Assembly: GCA_963691705.1 (NCBI GenBank)
Contig: OY829542.1
Span: 26,212,579 to 26,276,578, forward strand
Length of the DNA stretch: 64,000 bases
Direction: 5' to 3'
Source: Viola odorata
Taxonomy: Eukaryota; Streptophyta; Magnoliopsida; Malpighiales; Violaceae
Position 1 is the stretch's first letter. Each line of letters starts with the position of its first letter. A program made the translations under genes and the position numbers. The notes beneath the pieces are model-generated. The model had not been told where the DNA came from, ran no database searches, and saw only the letters and a list, made by a program, of their open reading frames with translations. Of the stretch, positions 11,060 through 21,712 are shown piece after piece.

Positions 11060-12325
11060 TTTGGCGACACAACAGGTCTTACCTCAAACCTACAGTGATG
11101 ATGTCGCTCTGGGGGGAGGTAGTTTGATTGATGTCGCTCTGGGAGGAGGAGATTACTTGCCGTCACTCTGGGAGGAGGAGATTGATTGCTGTCACTCTGG
11201 GAGGAGGAAATTGCTGTTGTCATCACTAGGGATTAACAGGTGATTGCTTGATGTCGCTCTGGGAGGAGGAGATAGGTTGCTGATCCTGCAAAGATATAAG
11301 CTTAGATCTACTCGGGTATTGAGAGAAACATAAGTTGCAGGAAGTGTAAATGATGACTACTCTGCTAGGGATGAAAAGTGATTTTACGACAACGTAAATG
11401 ACGGCTCCACTGGGGGGTCTGACACGCAACAGACGTTGCCTAGGGAGGATGACGCGCTATTCGTAGATGTACGAACGTTTCGCCCTAATGATGTCAACTC
11501 TAAGAGGAAGAAAATAATTATGCAGAAATGTAGAATTATGTGAAGGATATCACTCTGAGAGGGGAAGAAATGCTAAAGCTGAAAAAGGTAGATCTACGCT
11601 ATGTTGTCACTCTGGGAGGAGAAGAAACGCTACGCTGGAAACTACACTATGCTGTCACTCTGGGAGGAGGAGAATGCTATGCTGAAATCAAAAGAACGTC
11701 GATTCCCGTAGGAGATGACGCGAAATGCGGAAACTTAAACTAAGGTCACTCTGGGAGGAGGAGATGCTGTGCTGGAAGCTAAACTATGCTGTCACTCTGG
11801 GAGGAGAAGATGCTATGCTGGAAATTAAAGAACGTCGATTCCCGTAGGAGACGACGCGAAATGCGGAAACTTAAACTAAGGTCACTCTGGGAGGAGAAGA
11901 TGCTATGCTGGAAATTAAACTATGCTGTCACTCTGGGAGGAGAAGATGCTATGCTGGAAATTAAACTATGCTGTCACTCTGGGAGGAGAAGATGCTATGC
12001 TGAAATCTTAAAGAACGTCGATTCCCGTAGGAGACGACGCGAAATGCGGAAACTTGAACTAAGGTCACTCTGGGAGGAGAAGATGCTATGCTGGAAATTA
12101 TACTATGCTGTCACTCTGGGAGGAGAAGATGCTATGCTGAAATCTTAACCTATGCTGTCACTCTGGGAGGAGAAGATGCTATGCTGAAATCTTAAAGAAC
12201 GTCGATTCCCGTAGGAGACGACGCGAAATGCGGAAACTTAAACTAAGGTCACTCTGGGAGGAGAAGATGCTATGCTGGAAATTAAACTATGCTGTCACTC
12301 TGGGAGGAGAAGAATGCTAATGCTA
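11060..12325. repeat. Minisatellite block 1 in the 3' untranslated region of O
   Basis: Many copies of gtcactctgggaggagaaga followed by tgctatgctgg-type sequence, in units of roughly 40-48 bp. Some alternate with a longer unit containing aacgtcgattcccgtaggag and acgacgcgaaatgcgg. The open frames across this block (for example 11786-12148 plus) are repeat translations, not genes. Tat/Ogre elements are known for tandem repeats between integrase and the 3' LTR. Confidence 0.9.
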
Positions 12326-12687
12326 GCGGCCTTGATACGAATCTAGAATGCGTCTGCGTCCTGCTCAGGAGGTAACGACCCCAAGGACAAGACTTTCCCA
12401 CGATTTGCAGCCGTAAGTAGTCCTCACCTGATATTAGTGTTTGCACTCACGCTCTGAAACAAGGCTAAGTATTTTTACACTCATAAAGATGCTGCTAACA
12501 TGATACATAATTTACAGTTCGCAATGTCAATCCGAGTGAATAGACTTCGAATGAAGATGCACATGCATGGGCGTTCTAATAATCGATGGGTCTTTTACGG
12601 AAAAGAATGAAGGGACATGAAAAGTCCGGAAAGGAGTTTGTTTTGGGAACAAATTGCTTTTGCCGAGGAGTTGGAAGGCTTTTGATG

Positions 12688-12885
12688 AGTGATGCTTTGT
12701 TGATTGGCCCCGATGTGGGCGATGTTTTGCTGATCGGCCCTGATGTGGGCTATGTTTTGCTGATTGGCCCTGATGTAGGCGATGTTTTGCTTGATTGACC
12801 CTGATGTGGGCGATGTTTTGCTGATTGGCCCTGATGTGGGCGATGTTTTGCTGATTGGCCCTGATGTGGGCGATGTTTTGCTGGG
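12688..12885. repeat. Minisatellite block 2 in the 3' untranslated region of O (~30 bp)
   Basis: Six to seven copies of gctgattggccctgatgtggg plus cgatgttttg, with minor variation. It is followed by a looser repeat at about 12970-13085 built on ctcgagttcactggggaa, and then a T-rich tract at 13150-13265. Confidence 0.88.
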
Positions 12886-15532
12886 GATGTCATTTTCCCG
12901 TCGGCCAGGGGCCCTTTTCTCGAGTCTTCATTGGGGGAGCATCGTCGTTGCTTGCGGTGTGTCGAGTGGGGCCTTGGGCCTTTTTTGCTCGAGTTCACTA
13001 GGGAAGGTTGCTTTGAGATTTCTCGAGTTGGCCTTGGGCCTTTTTACTCGAGTTCACTGGGGAAAGTTTTCTTCAAGATTTCTCGAACTGAGTCGTCCCC
13101 GGGCTGTGCTTGCTTTGTCTCTTCGATTGTTTGTTATTCTTCGAAGGTCTCTGAGCATTTCTTTTTTCTTTTCTTTTCCCTTTTTCCTCTCTTTTTTTTT
13201 TTTTTTTTCTCTTGTCTCTCCCCTTTTTTTTTCTTTTCTTTTTTTTCTTCTTCCCTTTTTTTTGATTTGATCTTGAAATGCAACAGAGCAGAGCAAGTAC
13301 GGCCTTCGTCTTGATCTCTTCCCCTTCTGTCTCGAGGCCTCGGCCTTCGTAGTTGCTGCTTCTTCGGTGATAGTCCTTAGCGATCTCCTGGCGCCCTTTT
13401 CAGTCTCCTTCGTCGTGAACTTGAACTTGGCGTGCTTTTACTTCCGGCTGGCAATTTTAGCTGAAACTGCTCTTTGGCTCCCGGGGTATGAGTGATATTG
13501 TTGGGTTGGGGAGTGATGACATACATGGTGGAAAGAGTAAAGAAACGAAAAAAGTGGAGAAAATCGTAAAAGTCCCACGTCATTTCATAGCTATCCCATG
13601 TCTAATTGCGCATGTACCCTGGATATTATGCGAACTCAACTAGTATCTAGTCAGGCCCTTACACTCATGAAGGATACACCGCGATGGCTCGAAAATGCTT
13701 ACCGGGATTTGTTTGTGACTGCTCACGTCGGAACAAACCGTGGATATAAGAGCAAACAGGTAATATCATGCATGACACGTAATTTGGATAGATGCTTGAT
13801 TTAACAGAGGGATTGAATATTTCTGACCTATGCGATGCATGAAAATGCCTATAAGAGCAGTATGCTTTTGTTTTAGCCGGGCTAAAGAGGGATTTTGATC
13901 GATTTTTTTTTATTTTTGGTTGATTGAGGGTTTGATTGCTCAATGGTTTGATTGCTAGAAGACTTGATTGCTAGATGTGGGGGATGACCTATTTGCAACG
14001 TTCTAATGAGAACCTAAGGTTGCCCCCAGTGGGCCAGACGACCGTACTCGGCTTAAAGCTATCAAATCGAGTAAGAATGAAAACAATTTTAAATAAAAGG
14101 GGAAAGAAAGATGGACTCCCCTAAGGTGTGCAGCGGGGCTGCAAGGGCGTCTTCCACGAGCTTCACGCGGATGACAGCGAGATGCTTCCGGTCCCTGTGA
14201 GATGCAGAGGGGACAACAAACAGAGAAATTAATTTAAAACGAAAAAAGAGATAAGTTCAGGGATTCTCCCTTCTTTTAACTCGGCTTTTCGAGGGTGCCT
14301 ATGACGTGGTCCCCGGTTCCGGGATGCTTCGCTTCGGTGTGCTGATTGGTTTCTTTTTCAGCTGCTTTATGAGAACCGCTGATCCCGGTCGAAGGGAAAA
14401 TGGGATCCGCACTGGGTATACTTGCTTACCGGCCCTTGCTAGACCTTTGTTGATGGGCTTAGTGATTGCTTGGGGATAAAGGGGAAAACCCTCCGTTCCC
14501 GTAATGTGCAGCGGGGCTGCAAGGGCACATGCTTACCGTCCTTATGCGGGCATCGAATGGGGGTGACCCAGTTCCTGAAAAAAACGATGCGGCAAGAACT
14601 AATGAGGAGTAAATGCGAGATGATTTTTGGCAAAAGGAATGTGATTTATAAGTTTTTAAGCTCTCCCTTTTAGACGGGCCACTCGTGGGTCATTGAGCGT
14701 GACTTAGGTCGGATGTCGATTGATGATAGCTTTGTTTTTAGATGTGTTGCTGCAGCTCTCGCCTTGGCGTGGGTGATACTTATAGCCTGGCTGTCTCTCG
14801 ATTAAAGGATACACCGTATTGATCATGGTGCAGATGCCGGAACCTTCTTGAACAAGACCGCATTAAGTATGTTGATGGTGACCCCAGGAGGACGACTTTT
14901 TGTCGTGCTTTTCCCAGGAGTTGTTGCCTGTAATGTTGCACTGTGCGACCACGGTGTTTTGGCGATGAGCTCCTCCGAATAGGTGAACGGAGATGGGAAC
15001 CGACTTTGCTAGCATTTCGACGACTTGGCCGGCTTAGGATGAGCTTTGTGACTTTGGTTCAGCATTTAGTCCTTCGAGAACGGTTGTTCGCGATGCCGGT
15101 TGTGCTGGTCGCACTGCAGGAAAAAGAATTTCACTTTAGATGGCGACAGTTTGCCTTAAAATCTTTCCTGATTTGCTCTTGAAGGTGGCCTGCTGCGGCA
15201 ATTCAAGAGCTGCTACGAGAGGAACTCCCTGGCTCTATTGTGATGACGAGCTGAGGCGTGAGACCTTATGCCCCTGCAAAACTTATGATTGATTAGTGAG
15301 GTTAGTCTAAGTGACACATCTTACGTCTCGAGCTACTCCTGGGGAGCCATCCATGCCATGCCTCCTTTTGTCATCTCACAAATTTAAAGAAAAAGGATAA
15401 CAAAAAATTTTAAAAACAATACGCATCTCCTGAAAAAACTTGTTTCATTAATTTCAGGACGAATGTTTGTGCTAGATTGTCATGATAAAACCCTATGTCC
15501 TTGGTCCGGCCGAGCGCTCAGTTCGCGACACT
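12886..15532 (-). other. Remaining 3' untranslated region of element O
   Basis: About 2.6 kb without a recognisable coding region. It contains a pyrimidine tract (13150-13265) and a 20-bp phrase gtgcagcggggctgcaaggg repeated near 14128 and 14507. Short open frames here show no family features on either strand. Confidence 0.6.
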
Positions 15533-16068
15533 TCAGGCAAAGTACATCTTGACAGCATCGGCGTTCTCCGGTCTTAGGAGATCGTCTCCATCTATGTTGG
15601 TTAGCACTAGGGCACCCCTTGAGAATGCATTCTTGACCAGATATGGGCCTTCGTACCTCGGGGCTCACTTTTCTTGACTGGCCTCCTGATGAGGGAGAAT
15701 TTCCTTTAGCACTAAATCCCCAGCCTCGAACTTGCGAGGTCGCACTTTCTTGTTATAAGCGTTGGCCCTTCTTTGCTGATATAATTGTGCATGGCAGATA
15801 GCGGCCAAGCATTTTTCGGGAAGGAGGTTCAACTGCTCGTACCTCACTCTTGCCCAATCTGATTCTTCTACTTCAGACTCTGCCAGGATTCTGAGAGAAA
15901 GGACTTCTACCTCAAGGGGAATTACGGCTTCCATACCGTAAACTAATGAGTAGGGAGTTGCCCCTGTAGACGTACGGGTTGCTATCCGGCAAAAATGCAG
16001 CGTGAAGGGAAGCCTGTCATGCCAGTCTTTGCGAGTGATTACCACCCTCTAGATGATCTTCTTCAGGC
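15533..16068 (-). pseudogene. Element O integrase, C-terminal remnant
   Basis: The leftward frame reads TRKDWHDRLPFTLHF, then RTSTGATPYSLVYGMEAV (typical of the end of the Tat integrase core), then the C-terminal domain (FEAGDLVLKEI; YEGPYLVKNAF) and ends at TGA 15535-15533. A TGA at 15667-15665 interrupts it, compatible with a Trp codon mutated to stop. The catalytic Asp residues and zinc finger are absent because the upstream part is deleted at the junction near 16070. Confidence 0.9.
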
Positions 16069-16437
16069 TTTTGTTTGATAGGTTTAAACTCAGGTTTCAA
16101 TGGGACACGATGCTTGACTATCCCGGGATCAAGTACTGGCATGTTGGCGTATGACCATGCGAATACATCGGAGTAGTCTTTGAGGAAAGAAATCAATCTT
16201 TCTCTCTGAATTGTATCCAGGGTAGTTCCGATCTTAACCAGCTTTTGATTCTCGTTGCTTGCCCCTAAGTTTACTTCCAATTCCTCCTGATGAGGGGTTA
16301 TTTCCTTTTCTGAACTTTCTAGTAAACGGGTCAGTTCGTCGGAGATTTCGACCTTATCTTCGGTGGTGACGATTTCTTCACCAGTAAAGACATAGGTTTT
16401 ATCAAGACAATCCGAACTAACATTCATCCTAACATTA
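16069..16437 (-). pseudogene. Element O pol, start of RT region
   Basis: The frame after MNVSSDCLDKTYVF is acidic (KEITPHQEELEVNLG), then VKIGTTLDTIQRERLISFL, DVFAWSYANMP and LKPEFKPIKQK. This is the conserved lead-in to Tat/Ogre RT. The sequence then passes straight into late integrase (LKKII...RVVITRKDW) in another frame. No RT palm, YxDD box or RNase H is present. Confidence 0.88.
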
Positions 16438-16560
16438 AAAGTGCGAAAAAAAAGAGATGCGTGAAATGAAAACTGCATACATATTTGATTTTTAACAAAA
16501 GGGGAACATGAGTTCCTACAAAAATGTTTTCGTGAGAAAACGTGCAAAATATATTTTCAA
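16438..16560 (-). other. Possible intron between protease and RT in element O
   Basis: Ogre elements are known to carry an intron at this place in ORF2. Here an AT-rich stretch of about 120 bp separates the protease-side frame from the RT-side frame and ends with a good acceptor (ttttaatgttag before GATGAATG on minus). I cannot identify a convincing donor, so the exact limits are uncertain. Confidence 0.4.
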
Positions 16561-17837
16561 AAGGAGTAATTTCGGAGAGACATCCGGAAGCATGGTGATG
16601 GTCCAGTTGCACACAGACTCCCCTGACTTCTTAACGAAAATGACTGAACCAGACGACGATCCCTCTTCTCCCAGAGTGCAGATACGGAGGTCCGATACCT
16701 TGACAGGATTTCCATTGATGGTTTCGGCGGCGAAGGGGAACGTAGTCCTGATATGGGGGATTAGCATCTTGCCCCCTGGTGCTGACTGCCCAAATAGCTT
16801 AGCCAACTGCTTTTCTTTCTTTTCTTGGGCAATTCTAACGAAATCGGCTTTGCTAGGTTGGTACCCTAACCCAAAACGGTCTCCGAAGCTCTTCGGAGGC
16901 GACCATCCTTTGGATCCTTGTAGCTTGGCGCCGAGCCATTTTCCCAATTGGAAACTTCCTTCCAGCATTGGTTTAGGGGTGGTTTCGGCTGTCTCAGATT
17001 TTGCGGTTTTGCCCACAAGGGACCCCCCTTGATCCAGTCTGTGTTGACGATTTCGAAGGCTTGGAACGAGCTCTCCAAGGTTTCGGCAGTTTCGATGTAA
17101 GGCACGGATGCGTGCTTAGCCAAGATCAAGGCTTCTTCTGCCTTTATCGTGACTAAGGCATTATCCTTGACGTACTTGAGGCACTGATGCAGAGAAGAGG
17201 GGACGGCCCCTGCTGAATGGATCCAGGGTTCTCCTAGTAGCATGCTGTAAGCAGGTTGGATTTCCATGATCTGGAATGTCAGGGCGAAGGTGTGGGGCCC
17301 AATGACCATGTCCAATTCGAAGTTTCCGATGATCTCTCGAGTGGTGCCATCGAAAGCCCTAGCCATCATTCCGCTAGGTTTCATGTGAGAGAAATCGACC
17401 GGTAGTTGCTCGAGGACGTGCCTGGGCATGACATTCAGCGCGGACCCATTGTCGATGAGGGCCTTGGCTATGACGTGTCCCTTACATTCTACCGTGATGT
17501 ATAGGGCCTTGTTGTGATCTTTTCCTGAGGGGTCGATCTCTTCTTCAGAGAAGGAAATGCTGCCGAGGGCCTGAATCCTTCCGACAAGGTTTTCCACCCC
17601 TTCTGTAGTGATATCCTTAGTTACGAAGGCTTGCTTCAAGACTTTCAGGAGAGCTTGGCGATGAGCCTCTGAAGTAAGTATCAGCTCCATGATGGAAATG
17701 CGAGCTGGGGTTTTCTTCAGTTGTTCGATGATGCTGAACTCGCTCTGTTTCATGATTTTGAGGAACTCAGCCGTCTCGTCCGCGGTTACAGGTTGGCTCA
17801 AACCTTGTGTTTCCTCTATCGTTTCCTTGCGAATCAC
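16561..17837 (-). pseudogene. Element O protease region
   Basis: The aspartic protease core is clear: ALIDNGSALNVMP (Asp-Asn-Gly in place of Asp-Thr-Gly, usual in Tat elements), the flap side RAFDGTTREIIGNFEL and the distal LLGEPWIHSAGAVPSSLHQ. Upstream is FLKIMKQSEFSIIEQL, downstream a G-patch-like segment (GSFQLGKWLGAKLQG). Homopolymer frameshifts near 17836 (C run) and 17025 (G run) break the frame from gag and into the G-patch-like segment. It would process the gag-pol polyprotein if intact. Confidence 0.88.
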
Positions 17838-20800
17838 AGGGTTTTCCCTTTAGCTTGTCGTTGCTTCTCTACTTCCTCCGAGATGTAACATCTCCCGGTG
17901 CGGGTCATGCCCCCGATATGAGAGGTTTCACCGATAGTGGGTCCTATTGGCGTGACTGTAGGAGGGGTGGTGACTACCGTGTACCCGTAGTCGAATGGGA
18001 CCGCGTGCAGGTCTCGGCTAGGAGTATTCACAGCTAATGTGAACACTACCTTGCGTGGGGTTGTGGAGGTGTCCCCTGTCTGAGCCACATATTCGAAGGA
18101 ATATGGTGCTGGAGAGTGGTCCCCGATGGCATTGATGGTTCCTCGGGCTTCTCCTTTAGTTTGGATGACTCCGAATGTGGTGAGTTGCTTGACTTTTTAC
18201 CGAAAGAGTCCACAATCCTGGATGTCATGCTTGCTTTCCCCTTGGCAGAAGAGGCATTGGGCCTGATTATTCCCCGGGAATGGTAGATAAGCGTTGTTAG
18301 CTAGAGCGAAGAACAACTCTTCGTTGGGTGTTTCTTCCATCGAAGGGCGAGGAAAGTTGATTCCTACGGAAGCAATGTCGCCCATCCCCGAATTATGGTG
18401 CGGTAGGGGACCCATTGTCACAGCAGGATCCTTTGCTAATCCATGGGGCGAGATTCGCCCTTGTTTAGTTAGGTGCTCGACCTTTTCTCTAAAGGCATAA
18501 CAATCCTCCAAGGAGTGTCCTCTGGTTCCGGCGTGATATTCGCAGCTAACCTTTGGATCATACCAGCTAGGGTAAGGAGTGGATTGAGACGGGAGTGGGG
18601 ATGGCATAATCTGTCCCTCTGCCAAGAGGCTTGTGTAGATTTCCTTCAAAGGAAATAGAGGGAGCGACCACATCGGTAAAGGGTATGATTCGGAGTCTGA
18701 GGGTTCCCAAGAAGGTAGTGATGGTGCTGGGCCACCATAGGAGGGTGGCGCCGAATACCTGACGAGGTAATCGAATCTCCCAGAAGGTTGGCCCAAAGTA
18801 TCAATCTCGCGATCGCCCTCGTCGCGGCGTTTGGAGAATCGTTTGCCCGACGAAGTCGATCCCTTCTTTCGGAGGATTGGGAGTGGAGCTCCCTTGGCGT
18901 TATGCGAGATAGGAAATCCGTCTCCGATGGCGTTAATGGATCTTCCCTCGTGGGTTGCTTTCTGGGTTTGGATCACCCCGAGATGCGAGAGTTGTACCAC
19001 CCTTTTTGCGAACACCTTGCAGTTTTGGATTTTGTGATCGTCGCTTTCCTCGCAGTACATGTAGCCACTTGGATTGCTCTCCGAGTATGGCAAGTGTCCT
19101 CCTCGAGTTAGGGCCAGGAAAAGTTGTTCCTGTGGCCAGCTTGATGCGGAAAAGAGAAGGTCGTTTCTTTCTCCTGCCGAGATGGCGTTCACTCCTCCCT
19201 TTCCCTGGGCATGATTGGGAAGAGGGTTGGTGGATGTGTTGGGTCCTTTTGCTAACCCTTCGAAAGATACCCACCCACTCTTGATCAAGTGCTGGACTTT
19301 GGCTTTAAATGCGAAGCAGTTTTCCAGAGTGTGACCTGGGGCTCCAGCGTGGTATTCACACCTCGCGTTGAGATCATACCACTTCGGGTAAGGAGGCAAT
19401 TGAGGCTGAGCCGGCACCGGTACGATCTGTCCGGCTGCCAAGAGATGTTTGTAGATTTCTCCTGCAGGAAGAGGAAGAGGAGGTGGAGGCTCTCGGCTCC
19501 ACCGATTGTTTGTCGTGTTTTGGTTATTTGGGTTTTTTGGTGGGTTATATGGCTTGGGTTGCATGGGTTGTGATGCTTGTACTGATGGGAAATGCGTAAG
19601 GCTTTGAGGCGCGATATTGGCAACAGGCGGCGAGGTGAAAGGAAAGTAGGTAGGTTGATATAATGACGGCAGAGGGTAGGGCGATGGCGATAAATAAGGT
19701 GGAGGTGGTGGAAATGGCTGCCCCTGATGAGCTTGGGGAGCCACAAATCCAACGTCTCTTTTTATGATAGGTGCTTTCCTGGGCGTAGATTCCGATGCTG
19801 ACGGCAAGATTCGTCCTGACTTAATTCCTTGCTCGACTCTTTTGGCAATTAGGACCATATCGGAGAAGCTATTTGAGGGGTTTGAGATCAGGTAGGTGTA
19901 GTAGGGAGCCTTGAAGGTGTGCAAGAAGATCGACAGGAGTTCCTTGTCGCTTAAGGGTGGAGAGATCTATGAGGCCACCTCCCTCCATCTCTGAGCATAG
20001 GTTTTTACGGACTCGCCGACTTTCTTTTCCATGTTTTGCAAATCAGCGCGGTCGGGTGCTACCTCCATATTGAACTTATATTGCCGGTAGAATGCGTCGG
20101 ATAAGTCTCTCCATGTCCTGATCCTGGCTCGATCTAGCCCCATATACCATGTCAGGGCGTGCTTGGTCAAGCTTTCCCGGAAGAGATGAATCAACAACGG
20201 CTCATTGTGGATTACCTCTGCCATCTTGTTGCAGTATGCTCTGAGATGGGTCTTTGGGCACTCTACCCCAGTATATTTTTCGAAGTCAGGGATTTTGTAC
20301 TTCGGGGGTACGATAATCCCGGGGACCATACACATATCGGCAGGGCCGGTAGGGTCAAATGGATCAGCCCCTTCAATTGCTCGGAGCCTTTCCTCAAGTA
20401 GGTTTAGCCGATCATTTTTCGGTTGCTCGGCCCCGATGGGGTTGGAACCGAAGGGTAGTGCCAGTCCTGATGAGAACTGCGGTTGTGCTGAGTTGAAAGT
20501 GAGGAGCTGAGTTCCCACAAGTCCGGGAACTGTGCTCGGAGGAATAGGAGGGAGATACGGATTCTCTGGGTGGGCCTGGCTCTTGCTGGGGTCCACAGCA
20601 GGGTTGATTGAAAGGTGCTGAAGCGACGGGGAGATCTCTTCACCCGCCTTAACTGGAGGACTTGCAGCGTTGGGTACAGTGAAGGGACTAACCCATCTCC
20701 AATGGCCCGGGGGGCCGGACAGGGGTGGGAGTACCGAAGGTCCTGCGACGGTGAGTAAAGGGGAAGGTCTGTTTATTTAAGGGGGATCGAAACCCGGTGG

Positions 20801-20929
20801 AAACTCGGTGACAGCTTCATCTCTTTCCTTTTCGGCCCTGGCGGCCCTTTCCGTAGTGATCCTAACTTGCTCCTCTAACTCAGCAATTCTAGCGGTCAGT
20901 GCTTCATCGGTCTTGGCCGGTTCAGTCAT
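17834..20929 (-). pseudogene. Element O gag
   Basis: The start MTEPAKTDEALTARIAELEEQ at 20929 begins a coiled coil. The frame continues through TAA 20779-20777, TAG 19969-19967 and TAA 18199-18197, each compatible with a Gln codon mutated C to T, up to a frameshift near 17836. The capsid-like part includes YTGVECPKTHLRAYC, HALTWYMGLD and VGESVKTYAQRWREVAS. Then come a Pro-rich region and zinc-knuckle-like CEYHAG...GH...C motifs. The knuckle module occurs twice, at about 19462-18917 and 18646-18119. Gag would form the particle and bind RNA. Confidence 0.88.
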
Positions 20930-21712
20930 TTTTCGCTTTTGAAGTCTAGTCAAAGGGAGCCTGTGCGGAGTAGCTTGCTTCCGAGGAGCTATGGTGAACC
21001 TGAAAAAAGGGAAAAAACACAAAAACAGTGAGTATAAATGAAGATACACAGGTGATGTGCAATCCCGAGGTCTCCACATTTGCTCATTCGCTTTTCTGGC
21101 TTGTACTTTCATTTGATATTTTCAAGGTGGTCGCGGAGGCGAGATATCCTGGTCGTTGGCGAGATACGAAGGAAGCCTTTATACATTCCAACGATATGAC
21201 GCAAATCTGAGATGCTAACGGCGAAACCCAAATCAGCAGGGGCAACCAACGCCGTCATGCTAGGGGGATCTCTTTTCACATTATGCTTTCAACGCTGTAG
21301 GGCCTGATGCCTAGTGAACCCAACCAAGGGGAGGGACGTCGATCTATGCTATGAACTCGGAAGTTCTTGTGATAAACTAAAAGGATAGGGTCATGAGCGA
21401 GGGCTACTTGGCTATATATTGCTTGGTCTGATTTTTCTGGTTTTTTAGTGAAAAGATTGTGTTTATCTCGGAGGGATTTTCTTTTTCTTTTTGCGATGGT
21501 CTTTTGAGTTGTATTTGGGATGGATAATTGATATGAAAAAGATAGGCAATTTTAATAAATATCCGAAAGAGTACGACTTTATTAAAGTGTTTACAAAAGT
21601 ATGGTAAACTTGCCAACTACCTAAGTTCATCAAAAATGGCTAAGATAGATGAAATTAGGGGTCCTAGCTAAAAGAAAAGGTTTGCCGATATCCGAGCCTT
21701 TCTCTAAAGGCG
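20930..21712 (-). other. Spacer between ORF1 and gag in element O
   Basis: About 780 bp with no sustained coding frame. Ogre elements have a non-coding gap here. Nothing further is recognised. Confidence 0.5.

Noticed and set aside
11786..13270. Long plus-strand open frames with repeated peptides (LWEEKMLCWK, GPDVGDVLL)
   Set aside because: They are translations of minisatellites with unit lengths divisible by three, on the antisense strand of element O, and have no start context or domain.
13140..13270. Phe-rich frame as a membrane protein
   Set aside because: It is a low-complexity pyrimidine tract in the 3' untranslated region of O.
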